From the NCBI GenBank assembly GCA_945868085.1, contig CAMBKF010000015.1, positions 1-44,628 of the forward strand: a DNA stretch of 44,628 nucleotides, in the 5' to 3' direction. Source of the DNA: an uncultured Oscillibacter sp. (GTDB taxonomy: Bacteria > Bacillota > Clostridia > Oscillospirales > Oscillospiraceae). The position numbers were made by a program, and so were the translations under genes. The notes under the pieces are model-generated. The model saw nothing but the letters and a program-made list of their open reading frames with translations, had not been told where the DNA came from and made no database searches. Positions within the stretch are counted from its first letter, which is position 1. Every line of letters starts with the position of its first letter. Shown in pieces: positions 32,817 to 40,493 of this stretch.

Positions 32817-33658
32817 ATCAGTTCTCCCTCGTCGTTGATGGGAAGTTTTCTCTTTGCGGGTTTGAAGCAGACGTACAGGACGAGCACCAGAATGATGGGC
32901 ATTGCCACCACCGGCGTTACGATCAGCCGGTCGATGATAAACGCATCCGAAATGGCGCCGAAGGAGCGCATATCCTCGGATTCGATCCTGTGCCCGCGGA
33001 CCAGCAGCCGGTGGGAATTGATGCCGTAGGGCGTGCAGGTGACCAGGGTGCAGAGTTCCTTCTCCTCATCGATGAGCAGGTCGCTCACGTCGTCCGGCAG
33101 CACGGTTTTGATCTGATCTACCTCGTAAATGAAGGTCTTGTCCAGCACCGTGATGCGGAAGGTATCGCCTACCTCCAGCTTGTCCAGGTCTGAGAACAGC
33201 TTCGCGCTGGGCAGGCCCCGGTGTGCCGAAATGGCGGCGTGGGTGCCCTTTCCCGCAATGGGGAAGCTGCTGCCCTGGATGTGTCCGCAGGCGTGGTTCA
33301 GCATGGACGGGTTCGTGCCGTGATAGATGGGCAGCTTCACCTGGATCTTGTCGATGTCGATGTAGCCGATGACACCGTCCCCGGCGGCATTGAGGCACTC
33401 GTCGTACCCGCTGACCTGCTGGTATTCCGACAGCGGGAACTGCAAATTCTTCAGTTCCTCGTTGTATTGCTCCGCCCGCTCGAAAAAGGCGGTGTAGTCC
33501 TTGGGCGACAGGCTCTTGACGATGGTGTCGTAGTCCACGATGGCCCTGGACTGGGTGATGGAGTTCCAGTAGCTGCTGATGGACGGATACAGCAGGAGAG
33601 AGAGGCCCACCAGGAAAACGCCCAGCAGTATTAAGGTGATCACTTTTCGTTTTCTCAC
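32813..33658 (-). CDS. srtC: Class C (pilus-polymerising) sortase
   Basis: This 281-residue class C sortase links pilin subunits by transpeptidation at LPXTG motifs. It has an N-terminal membrane helix, the catalytic domain with His146 (ISAHRGLP), Cys208 (LVTCTPYG) and Arg217 (SHRLLVRGHR), and a C-terminal membrane helix, the usual class C layout. The GTG at 33658 has GGAG 8 bases upstream; the frame is open further upstream to 33757, but without a ribosome site. It lies 180 bases after the major pilin gene, with a strong hairpin in between, and overlaps the next pilin gene by four bases. Confidence 0.93.
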   Translation of the reverse strand: MRKRKVITLILLGVFLVGLSLLLYPSISSYWNSITQSRAIVDYDTIVKSLSPKDYTAFFERAEQYNEELKNLQFPLSEYQQVSGYDECLNAAGDGVIGYIDIDKIQVKLPIYHGTNPSMLNHACGHIQGSSFPIAGKGTHAAISAHRGLPSAKLFSDLDKLEVGDTFRITVLDKTFIYEVDQIKTVLPDDVSDLLIDEEKELCTLVTCTPYGINSHRLLVRGHRIESEDMRSFGAISDAFIIDRLIVTPVVAMPIILVLVLYVCFKPAKRKLPINDEGELI

Positions 33659-33777
33659 GGGTTCATCTCCAGTTGCGTTCCAAAGCGCACGAAGCCGAAC
33701 ACGCGCTGGCCCGGCCGCCTGAAAAGCGCGCCGCCGGGTGTATTCGGATGCGTCCACCTTGGAAAAGAATATGCCGT

Positions 33778-33810
33778 CCGGGGGGCGGAGGCGAACCTCC
33801 GCCCTCCGGG
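33778..33810 (-). other. GC-rich hairpin between the major pilin and sortase genes
   Basis: CCGGAGGGCGGAGG and CCTCCGCCCCCCCGG pair around a 4-base loop on the minus strand, with a one-base bulge. No T-run follows. It probably stabilises the 3' end of the pilin message or attenuates transcription, so that pilin is made in excess over the sortase. Confidence 0.65.
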
Positions 33811-33837
33811 GCAGTACAGTGTGTCAGGGCTGCAGGA

Positions 33838-35259
33838 TCAGAAGGATTCCTTGCTCATTCTCTTGTTGGTCACCAGGAACACGCCTGCGCAGATCACGGC
33901 CAGGGCACCCAGGGCCACAAAGATGATGGTGCCGGTGCCGCCGGTCTCGGGCAGCATGGTGCCGGTGGAGTTGGCAACGCCCGTGGTCAGGGACAGGCCA
34001 GCCGCAGGAGTGGAGGCGGCATCATCGATGGTCGCGGTGCGGTTCTCGTTCAGCACGATGGTGATGTCCTTGGTGAGCTGGTTGTAACCGGCGGGAGCAG
34101 CGGTCTCCTCCAGGTAATAAGTACCGGCCTGCAGACTGTCAAAGCGAGCAGCGCCAGTATCGTCGGTGATGACCTCAGTGGCCTGTGCCTTGTCAGCGAC
34201 CCAAGAGACGACCTTAGCGGCGGTGTCATACTTGTAGTACTTACCCTCGGCGTTCTTCAGCACGAACTTGGCGCCCGCCAGCTTGGTGCTCTCGCTGCCG
34301 GTGGCATACTTGTTGATGACGATGTTGAAGGAGTACACGTCCACAGTAACAGTGGATTCCTTGAAGGAGTCCTTATTAGCGGGGTCATCGCTGTACTTGA
34401 GCGTAGCGGTGTTGGTTTCCTTGTCATGTACAATGGCACCGTCATTGACGGTAGCGGTGTAGGTGATCACAACGGCCGCATCGATCTTGCCCTGATAGTC
34501 CATCATATTGATGCTGGCAACAAAACCCTTATCGTTGTTGGTGATCGTTGCAGCAGCAGTCACATCCACGCCGCCGATGGTGACCTTAACGTCATCGTTG
34601 AAGATCAGGCCCTCGCTCATGGTATCCGTCACCTGATAGGTGAACTCAGTGTAGCCCTTGGTGGAGGGGACCTTGCCGGTGATGGTGTAGGTCAGCACCT
34701 GGCCGACTTCCACGGTGAGGTCGTCGTCGTTCACAGTCTTTTCGATCTGCGGCACTTCGTTCTTATCGCGGATCTCAACGTCCTTGGCAGTCACCAGCTC
34801 GCAGACCGAGCCGCTGGTGCCGGAGACAAAATAGTAGCCCAGTTCAAGATTAGAGGCCTTCATGGTCTCGCCAGCCTTAACGAAGTCAGTGCCGGCGCCG
34901 AGGGAACCCTCGTTCGTCTTCAGATACTGGGCGAAGGAGGCGGCAGAGAAGCCGGCGCCGATGCTCACATTAAACTTATTCGTGTTCGCAACGGGGGTCA
35001 GGGTGAGACCGTTGGCGGCCACATCGGCATATGCCTTGACGGTGGCGTAAGCGTCGTCGGTGTCGCTGATGGTGTAGGAGTAATTCTTCTGATCAGCGGT
35101 GTAGGTCACGTCAAAGATCTTGTGGGCGGTGTAGGTGTGCTCCCCCTGGGGATTGGTGATGGTGATGCTGCCGGTGTCTGCTGCAAAGGCGGTCACCGCC
35201 AGAGCCAGCGTCATGGCCACGGCCAGCAAAACCGTGAAAAGCTTTCTCATCGTTTTCAT
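33838..35259 (-). CDS. Major pilin backbone (isopeptide-forming fimbrial protein, LPETG)
   Basis: This 473-residue exported pilin has a signal peptide ending near TAFAAD, followed by FctA/SpaA-like Ig-type domains. Features expected for self-formed Lys-Asn/Glu isopeptide bonds are visible: lysine-bearing VINKYATG at the start of the last domain and the E-box YLEETAAPAGY near its end, plus an earlier pair of strands (VPQIEKTVND). The sorting signal LPETGG is 38 residues from the C-terminus, followed by a hydrophobic helix and a KRMSK tail. The ATG at 35259 follows AAAGGA; an upstream frame to 35364 lacks a site. It sits between the tip adhesin and the class C sortase and is likely the polymerised shaft. 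Confidence 0.9.
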   Translation of the reverse strand: MKTMRKLFTVLLAVAMTLALAVTAFAADTGSITITNPQGEHTYTAHKIFDVTYTADQKNYSYTISDTDDAYATVKAYADVAANGLTLTPVANTNKFNVSIGAGFSAASFAQYLKTNEGSLGAGTDFVKAGETMKASNLELGYYFVSGTSGSVCELVTAKDVEIRDKNEVPQIEKTVNDDDLTVEVGQVLTYTITGKVPSTKGYTEFTYQVTDTMSEGLIFNDDVKVTIGGVDVTAAATITNNDKGFVASINMMDYQGKIDAAVVITYTATVNDGAIVHDKETNTATLKYSDDPANKDSFKESTVTVDVYSFNIVINKYATGSESTKLAGAKFVLKNAEGKYYKYDTAAKVVSWVADKAQATEVITDDTGAARFDSLQAGTYYLEETAAPAGYNQLTKDITIVLNENRTATIDDAASTPAAGLSLTTGVANSTGTMLPETGGTGTIIFVALGALAVICAGVFLVTNKRMSKESF

Positions 35260-35360
35260 TGTGTGTATCCTTTCTGATTTAAGTGATTTTATCGAGTGGA
35301 CATCGTTCCTGCGGCGCGGGCACAGGTGTATTTCGCGTGGGCAGGAGAGGAGCAGGATCG

Positions 35361-37988
35361 TCAATCACCCTCCTTTCCGTACTTACGCCTCAGAAGACAT
35401 CCTGTAATAACGGCGGTGAGCATCAGGCCGATTCCGGCCACCAGGAAGATTTCCCGTCCGATGCCGCCGGTTTCCGGCAGCGCAACGCTGGATGTGTTGT
35501 AGACATCGATGGCAGCGTCATCGTTCATGGTAAAGGTATAGCTGCCGCTTCCCGCAAGAACGGCATCAGTGCCGGGGTCCTTCATAATAACGGAGTAGCC
35601 GTCGGCGGTGGTTTCCGTCACGGTGACCTGGGCGCCCTTGGGGATGCCCGGGATCTCGGCCGTGCCGTTATGCTGCAGCGTGACGGTCTTTTTCTGCGGA
35701 GTGCCGCTGGCGTCCGTATAGGAAACGGTGAAGCTGAAGTCGCCGTTCGCGTCGGGAGCGTTAACGATTTTCTTCAGCGTCAGCGTCCGCCCGCTATCCA
35801 CATAGGTGTTGGTAAAGGTGAATTCCGTGTCCGTGTCGATCTGCAGCCGGACGGCACTGTTGTTATCCGTTACGGTCAGGTCAAATCCGTCCAGCTCCGC
35901 GCCGCTCTCCACGATCTTGTAATAATCGCCGATGTCCTGATCCTTCATGGAGATGCGGGCCGACAGCGTCCAGGAGCCGTCGCCGTTCTGCGTCCAGCTG
36001 CCCAAGGCGCTGGCGGTGTAGGTCTTGACGGTTTCGGGATCGGTAAAGCCGGCGACAGCGGACTTTTGAACCGTAAAGGTCAGTTTCCCGGACAGAATCT
36101 GCAGGTCGTCCTCCGTCAGGGGGCCCACCACATTCTTGGTCAGCGTGAAATAGGGCTTTTCCGAGGAGGCCGGCGGGATCTGCTGGCTGAACCACACATT
36201 GTCGATGTGGTTGCCGATGTAGTCATTGTTGCCGGCCGTGCTTACGGCCATGAAGAAGAATCTGGTTTCATACTGCCCATCCGGTATGACATACTGCCCG
36301 GAGTGGGTGGTCCAGACTCCCTGTGCGGCGGTCAGGTTCGTTACGACTTTGGCGCCGTAGTTGCCCGGATTTGCCAGTACCTGCAGCAGTTGGGCTTGTG
36401 TGGTAACGGTCTTTGCCCGGCTTTCCGGCATCATGACCACAGCCATGGTATCCTTCCCGTCGCGGCCGCAGTGGTCCACAGACCAATACATGGTAGTTCC
36501 CGGGATGGTCGCTATGGTCTGATACAGCGCGCCCGCAGCGCCGGCGTTGATCTCGGCATACTGATTTCCCTGCGAGGCAGTGCCCTGTTTATGCCAGTTG
36601 GTCGCATTCGTCTTATGGGTTCCCTCACGTGTGTCGACGATCTCAATGTAGTGCTTTTTATCATTTTCGACGGTAGCGCTTCCGCCATATACGTGCTGAC
36701 TGCCTTCGGTATTCTCACCGGTGGTTTTCCAGAACAGACCCGTGGTTCCCTCGGGCACAAATTCCTGGTACTCATGGTTGGTCAGATCCGGCGCCTCAAA
36801 GCTGCCGTTCAGAACGGAGGCCTGATAGGTGGTGTTGATGCGGGTGGCCGACACGCTGTCATATTCGGTGCCGTCCACCTTCAGTACGGCCTTGTATGTT
36901 ACGGAGCTCAGCGAATCGCTGACGGTTCCGCCGTCCAGGGCCAGGAACAGCTTCTCGCTTCTGTCGCCGCTGATGTTGGATACGGTGCTGCTGCCCACAG
37001 TAAAGTTTCTCGCCTTTACGGCTGTGTAGCTCTTTCCGCCGTTGGTGCTCTTATACCACAGGTATCGGACGGTTTTCCCCTCCAGCGCCGTGCCGCCGCC
37101 GGTGACGCTTACCTCATAGCAGCCGGTGGTGGAAACATTGTCGTTGATGGTAAGGGTCACATCCGTGATAAGGCCGCTGGCGGCAGGCGCCCGGGCCGGT
37201 GTACTGGCCGCTGCATTCTCGGCAGGTGTATCGCCGTTGGCCGCGTTATCGCCCTGGACCGCATCCCCCGATGCGTCGCCGCTTTGATCCGCGTCGGCGG
37301 GCACATCCCCGGCGGGTGTTTCTCCGGCAGGCGTATCGCCAACGGCTGCGCCGTCAGCCGGCGTTTCGTTAGCGGGGATCTCGTCAGCGGGAGCATCTCC
37401 GGCGGGTGTATCATTGGCGGGTGTTTCGCCGGCGGGCACATCGCCGCTCTGCCCCTCGCCCTCCGGGGCGATGAAGCACGCTTCCGTGTGCTTGTGCTCC
37501 TCCACGGTACACACCAGGCCCTGGGGCTCGGTGGCGGGGACGGATACGACGCAGTCCGCTGTGTGCTGGTGCGCGATCCCCGTGACCAGGCCGCATGTCA
37601 GGCTGTCGCCGTCGTAGCATGCGTCCGTGTGGACGTGCTCGTCCTGCTCGGGCAGCGCGCATATCAGCTCGCCGCTGTCATCAAAGCAGAAGCTGTCGTG
37701 CCTGTGGACGATGTATTCGCCCTCGCCCAGGTCTGCCCCGGCGGCACACTGGATCTCCTTGTGGGCCGGCGTACCGGGGATCTCGTAGCAGTCGTCCGTG
37801 TGGATGTGCTCGGCGATGCCGCAGTAGGTATCCGGCGTGGATTCCATGGTGATGGCCGGCAGGATCAGCGCATACGTCGTCACAAAGACCACGAGGCATA
37901 TGGGCGCAGATAGGATCTTGTACCAGGTGCGCTTCCGGCGGTGCTTTTTGTTAAGCTGTTCAGCCTGCGAATGAATGTCCCTGTTCAT
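35361..37988 (-). CDS. Large LPETG pilus adhesin with five Cys/His repeats
   Basis: An 875-residue exported protein. A basic N-terminus and a long hydrophobic segment (about 25-47) precede five motifs of the form C-xn-H-x-H-xxx-C (His/Cys at 61/63/67, 95/97/101, 118/120/124, 140/142/146, 165/167/171). A Pro/Thr/Ala stalk (PAGETPAND-type repeats, about 183-255) leads to a lectin-like or carbohydrate-binding segment (about 390-600, NGSFEAP, VYGGSATVENDKKHYIEIV, YAEINAG). Two Cna-B-like domains and LPETGG, 39 residues from the end, close the protein. It is the third gene of the pilus operon and the likely tip adhesin. The lectin reading is inference. Confidence 0.85.
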   Translation of the reverse strand: MNRDIHSQAEQLNKKHRRKRTWYKILSAPICLVVFVTTYALILPAITMESTPDTYCGIAEHIHTDDCYEIPGTPAHKEIQCAAGADLGEGEYIVHRHDSFCFDDSGELICALPEQDEHVHTDACYDGDSLTCGLVTGIAHQHTADCVVSVPATEPQGLVCTVEEHKHTEACFIAPEGEGQSGDVPAGETPANDTPAGDAPADEIPANETPADGAAVGDTPAGETPAGDVPADADQSGDASGDAVQGDNAANGDTPAENAAASTPARAPAASGLITDVTLTINDNVSTTGCYEVSVTGGGTALEGKTVRYLWYKSTNGGKSYTAVKARNFTVGSSTVSNISGDRSEKLFLALDGGTVSDSLSSVTYKAVLKVDGTEYDSVSATRINTTYQASVLNGSFEAPDLTNHEYQEFVPEGTTGLFWKTTGENTEGSQHVYGGSATVENDKKHYIEIVDTREGTHKTNATNWHKQGTASQGNQYAEINAGAAGALYQTIATIPGTTMYWSVDHCGRDGKDTMAVVMMPESRAKTVTTQAQLLQVLANPGNYGAKVVTNLTAAQGVWTTHSGQYVIPDGQYETRFFFMAVSTAGNNDYIGNHIDNVWFSQQIPPASSEKPYFTLTKNVVGPLTEDDLQILSGKLTFTVQKSAVAGFTDPETVKTYTASALGSWTQNGDGSWTLSARISMKDQDIGDYYKIVESGAELDGFDLTVTDNNSAVRLQIDTDTEFTFTNTYVDSGRTLTLKKIVNAPDANGDFSFTVSYTDASGTPQKKTVTLQHNGTAEIPGIPKGAQVTVTETTADGYSVIMKDPGTDAVLAGSGSYTFTMNDDAAIDVYNTSSVALPETGGIGREIFLVAGIGLMLTAVITGCLLRRKYGKEGD

Positions 37989-38018
37989 GCAAATTTCTCC
38001 CCGTATTTCAAGGCGATG

Positions 38019-38612
38019 TTATTCTACGGAACCGATCCGTTTAATCGGCCACACTCTGAAAACGATTTTGCCTATGATTTCTTCTTTTTCCACGCAGCCC
38101 ACCAGGGATGACCGGGAGTCCACGCTGCTTTCCCGGTGGTCACCCAAGACAAAAAAGGAGTTCTGCGGTACGGTGTATGGATATTCAATGTCGGCGGTGC
38201 CGTAGGATTTTTCCGCCAGATACGGCTCGTCCAGCAAGGTGTTGTTCACATATACGTCGCCGTTGTCGGTGATGACGATGCTGTCACCGGGGCAGCCGAC
38301 GATGCGCTTGACCAGGACGCGGTTGTTGTAGTAGAAGGCGATGATGTCGCCGGTTTTGAACTGCGGGGACTTCACCGACACCACGATCTCACCCTCATAC
38401 AGGTTCGGGTTCATGGAGGTGCCGTATATCTGCAGCACCGGCAGCAGCAGCGTTGCCACCAGCACGCTGATGGCGGCCACGATCACCAGGGTATAGATGG
38501 TGCTGCGCAGCAGCTTTTTGTATCGGCTGTGATATTTTTCCCGATTGAGCTCACCGGTGAGCTCGTCCACGGAGGGCATAGCCGTATCGGTTGCTTTGTT
38601 TTCTGATTTCAT
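38019..38612 (-). CDS. lepB: Signal peptidase I (pilus-operon type)
   Basis: This 197-residue S26 family membrane protease has one N-terminal membrane helix (about 38-60). The catalytic serine is Ser66 in YGTSMNPNL, the catalytic lysine is Lys102 in VLVKRIVGCPGD, and box D/E sequences follow (VYVNNTLLDEPYL, FFVLGDHRESSVDSR). GGGAGG precedes the ATG. It is placed directly before the pilin genes, as in other Gram-positive pilus islands, where a dedicated signal peptidase helps process or fold pilins. It may also be a general secretion enzyme that happens to be co-transcribed. Confidence 0.92.
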   Translation of the reverse strand: MKSENKATDTAMPSVDELTGELNREKYHSRYKKLLRSTIYTLVIVAAISVLVATLLLPVLQIYGTSMNPNLYEGEIVVSVKSPQFKTGDIIAFYYNNRVLVKRIVGCPGDSIVITDNGDVYVNNTLLDEPYLAEKSYGTADIEYPYTVPQNSFFVLGDHRESSVDSRSSLVGCVEKEEIIGKIVFRVWPIKRIGSVE

Positions 38613-38631
38613 ACGGCCTTTTCCTCCCGAA

Positions 38632-39042
38632 TTATGTATGCGTGTTCAAAAACTCCTTGAATTGCTGGTTAAACAGTTCGATGCGCCGCTTGGCTTCCTG
38701 GTCCGCGTCGGCGAGAATGACCTGCCGCTGTGCCTCGGCAGAGTTGATGATCTCCTGGGCCTTGGTCTCGGCCTCGGCGATAATGCGCTCGGCGTTGCTC
38801 TCCTGCTCCCGGAGGCTGTCCAGATACTGTGCGGCAGCCTGGTCGGCCGCCTCAAAAATGCCGCTCAGCTTCAGCGCTGCCTCCGCCAATGTGCCGGAGG
38901 TGGTGATGGCGACGTTGCGCCGCTCCAGTTCTTTCCGGGCTGCCGACAGATCCTCCTCCACGCGGTTGAGCTTTTTGCTCTGGGCAATGAGCATTTCCAG
39001 CAGCTCCGCGCGGTTTAATTTTCTCAGTTCTTTTTCTGTCAC
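38632..39042 (-). CDS. Coiled-coil protein at the head of the pilus operon
   Basis: The 136-residue product is almost wholly alpha-helical: an opening ELRKLNRAELLEMLIAQSKK block, then long heptad stretches (VEEDLSAARKELERR and the Ala/Glu-rich AERIIAEAETKAQEI). It has no signal peptide or membrane segment. Similar short proteins starting with a LRKLxRxDLLEML pattern accompany sortase and pilin genes in other Clostridia; their function is not known to me. GTG at 39042 is chosen because GGAAAGGCGG lies 7 bases before it; an upstream ATG in frame at 39084 lacks a site. It may act as a cytoplasmic assembly or regulatory factor. Confidence 0.75.
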   Translation of the reverse strand: MTEKELRKLNRAELLEMLIAQSKKLNRVEEDLSAARKELERRNVAITTSGTLAEAALKLSGIFEAADQAAAQYLDSLREQESNAERIIAEAETKAQEIINSAEAQRQVILADADQEAKRRIELFNQQFKEFLNTHT

Positions 39043-39220
39043 TGTCGTGCCGCCTTTCCCCTGTTTCTGTGATGCTCCGGGCAAGCGAATCCCGGCAGAA
39101 ACTACTCTGATTTACATAATTTTACACATTATTTGAGCAGTATATTTCGCTGCGATCCGCACTTGTCGGATTTAAGGGGAAAATGGATACCCGAAAATCG
39201 CTCCCACCCGCGAAAAGAAA

Positions 39221-39554
39221 AGCCCCCGGCGATTGCCGAGAGCTTTTATGGCAGCGGGAGAAGGATTCGAACCCTCGGCGCAAGCGCCGAGGGCTGCGCA
39301 GGGATTTAAATGCTGTGAGGCTTCGGATCCCGTCTGCCGCGGATAAAGCAAAAGAAAAAGCCCCCGGCTATTGCCGAGAGCTTTTATGGCAGCGGGAGAA
39401 GGATTCGAACCCTCGGCGCAAGCACCGAGGGCTGCGCAGAGGATTTAAATGCTGTGAGGCTTCGAATCCCGCCTACCGCAGATGAAGCAAAGGAAAAAGC
39501 CCTCGGCGATTGCCGAGAGCTTTTTATGGCAGCGGGAGAAGGATTCGAACCCTC
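39221..39554 (-). repeat. Three tandem copies of the tRNA-Gln 3' end plus terminator (138-139 bp period)
   Basis: The block TGGCAGCGGGAGAAGGATTC plus the next eight bases occurs at 39249-39276, 39387-39414 and 39527-39554. Each is the complement of the last 28 bases of the tRNA-Gln gene (T-arm, acceptor strand and CCA) and is followed by the same terminator stem. In the two extra units (39221-39358 and 39359-39497) the rest of the tRNA is replaced by a shared sequence with a CCCTCGG...CCGAGGG hairpin. The extra copies cannot form a normal tRNA. Confidence 0.85.
39494..39525 (-). terminator. Terminator of tRNA-Gln
   Basis: On the minus strand AGCTCTCGGC and GCCGAGGGCT form a stem around AATC, followed by TTTTT, starting two bases after the tRNA 3' end. 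Very similar stems follow the two partial tRNA copies. Confidence 0.8.
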
Positions 39555-39600
39555 ACATACGGAGTCAGAGTCCGCTGTGCTACCTTTACACAATCCCGCT
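39527..39600 (-). tRNA. tRNA-Gln (anticodon CTG)
   Basis: The 74-base gene, CCA included, folds as a full cloverleaf. The acceptor arms are AGCGGGA/TCCCGCT, the D-stem GTGT/GCAC, the anticodon stem GCGGA/TCCGT with loop CTCTGAC (anticodon CTG, reading CAG) and the T-stem GAGGG/CCTTC around TTCGAAT. The loop and stem resemble other bacterial tRNA-Gln(CTG). The CCA is encoded. The short D-loop (AAAGGTA) is within the normal range. Confidence 0.93.
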
Positions 39601-39674
39601 GTGTCCCGAAGAACAAAAACTATTATACAGGATTTGGGAGGTTTGTCAACAGTTTTTTTCTTCAGGGACGGATT

Positions 39675-40238
39675 TTATTTTTGCGCCAATAGGTCGGCGG
39701 CGGTGAAATACTTCTTCAGCGGCTTATACAGCAGGGCGAATACCACCACGCACAGGATGATGCTGGGCAGCATGTAGCTTCCGTTGTAGAGCAGGGAGTA
39801 GAACCACGGGCTGGTCATGGTCATACCGAAGAACTCGTCGGGCATGTAAACGCCCCAGACAAACACGCCGATGAGATAGTGGACCAGGAAGCGCATCACG
39901 CCGCCGATGACGGTGCCATAGAACACGCTCCACTTGCGCTTGGCCAGCAGGCCCGCACCGAAGCCAAGGGCCACAAAGGCCAGGAAGTAGTCGCAGATGA
40001 TGGTGGTCCAGTCGATGGAGAACTTGTTGCCAATGAGGTAGGTGATGGCGCCGTATACAAGGCCGGCGCCGGCGCCCCAGCCGCAGCCGTACCGGGCGGC
40101 GAACAGGATGATGGGCAGCATCTCCAGGGTCACGGAGCCGCCGTTGGGGAACTCATAGAGCTTGATAAGGCTCAAGATCTCCGCCATAGCGATGAAAATG
40201 GCAGCTTCGCACAGCATTTTGGTTTTTGTGTTTTTCAT
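39675..40238 (-). CDS. thiT: ECF thiamine transporter S component ThiT
   Basis: ThiT is the substrate-binding membrane subunit of an energy-coupling-factor transporter; with the shared EcfAAT module it imports thiamine. The 187-residue protein has six membrane segments; the LIKLYEFPNGGSVTLEMLPI block near residue 25 is a strong ThiT mark, with the Glu and Gly-rich loop next to the ligand site, and Tyr/Trp residues in loops (DWTTIICDY, PWFYSLLYNGSY) fit aromatic stacking on thiamine. The ATG at 40238 follows GGAGGATACACC; a TPP riboswitch with a terminator lies directly upstream. Confidence 0.95.
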   Translation of the reverse strand: MKNTKTKMLCEAAIFIAMAEILSLIKLYEFPNGGSVTLEMLPIILFAARYGCGWGAGAGLVYGAITYLIGNKFSIDWTTIICDYFLAFVALGFGAGLLAKRKWSVFYGTVIGGVMRFLVHYLIGVFVWGVYMPDEFFGMTMTSPWFYSLLYNGSYMLPSIILCVVVFALLYKPLKKYFTAADLLAQK

Positions 40239-40253
40239 GGTGTATCCTCCGAT

Positions 40254-40300
40254 AAAAAATTCCCGCATGGCGAGCCACGCAGGCGTCGCAATGCGGAAAA
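40254..40300 (-). terminator. Terminator stem of the TPP riboswitch
   Basis: On the minus strand TTCCGCAT pairs with ATGCGGGAA around an inner GCGA/TCGC helix, followed by TTTTTT, between the aptamer and the thiT ribosome site. Formation when TPP is bound would stop transcription. Confidence 0.8.
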
Positions 40301-40318
40301 ACGATCGCTCGATATGTC

Positions 40319-40406
40319 GCATTCCTACGCCGGCATTACCCGGATCAGGTTTGAGGGACCGGGCGGCCATACGCCCATCTCAGCCGGCATGCGCCAGCAC
40401 CCCTTG
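40319..40406 (-). promoter_or_regulatory. TPP (thiamine pyrophosphate) riboswitch aptamer
   Basis: On the minus strand the conserved blocks appear in order: AGGGGTGC, GCTGAGATGGGCG, AACCTGATCCGGGTAATGCC and GGCGTAGGAA. These match the THI-box consensus, including the GCTGAGA pyrimidine-binding loop and the CTGATCC pyrophosphate side. It controls thiT through the terminator downstream. Confidence 0.96.
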
Positions 40407-40418
40407 GATTGTGGCACC

Positions 40419-40447
40419 AATATAGCATGGTTTTTTCCGGTTGTCAA
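40419..40447 (-). promoter_or_regulatory. Promoter of the TPP riboswitch-thiT transcript
   Basis: On the minus strand TTGACA (40447-40442) and TATATT (40424-40419) are separated by 17 bases. Its -35 overlaps the -35 of the divergent lipoprotein promoter. Confidence 0.83.
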
Positions 40448-40469
40448 TAGGGCATCGGCGTGTTATACT
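40441..40469 (+). promoter_or_regulatory. Divergent promoter of the DUF4430 lipoprotein gene
   Basis: TTGTCA (40441-40446) and TATACT (40464-40469) are 17 bases apart. The -35 shares five bases with the opposing thiT -35, so the two promoters may compete for RNA polymerase. Confidence 0.8.
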
Positions 40470-40493
40470 GCAGGGGAAAAGGAGGTAAGATCT

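Noticed and set aside
35283-37913. A very long plus-strand open frame (876 codons) opposite the pilus adhesin
   Set aside because: It is the antisense of the adhesin gene; its product is His/Gly/Arg-rich with no domain, and it has no ribosome site. Low stop-codon density in GC-rich DNA explains it.
39249-39480. Two apparent extra tRNA genes beside tRNA-Gln
   Set aside because: Only the T-arm and acceptor 3' strand are present. The D-arm and anticodon arm cannot be formed, so they are treated as repeats.
39454-39777. Plus-strand small frame containing AAGEGFEPSHTESE across the tRNA
   Set aside because: This is the antisense of the tRNA-Gln T-arm and anticodon arm, a known source of false gene calls.
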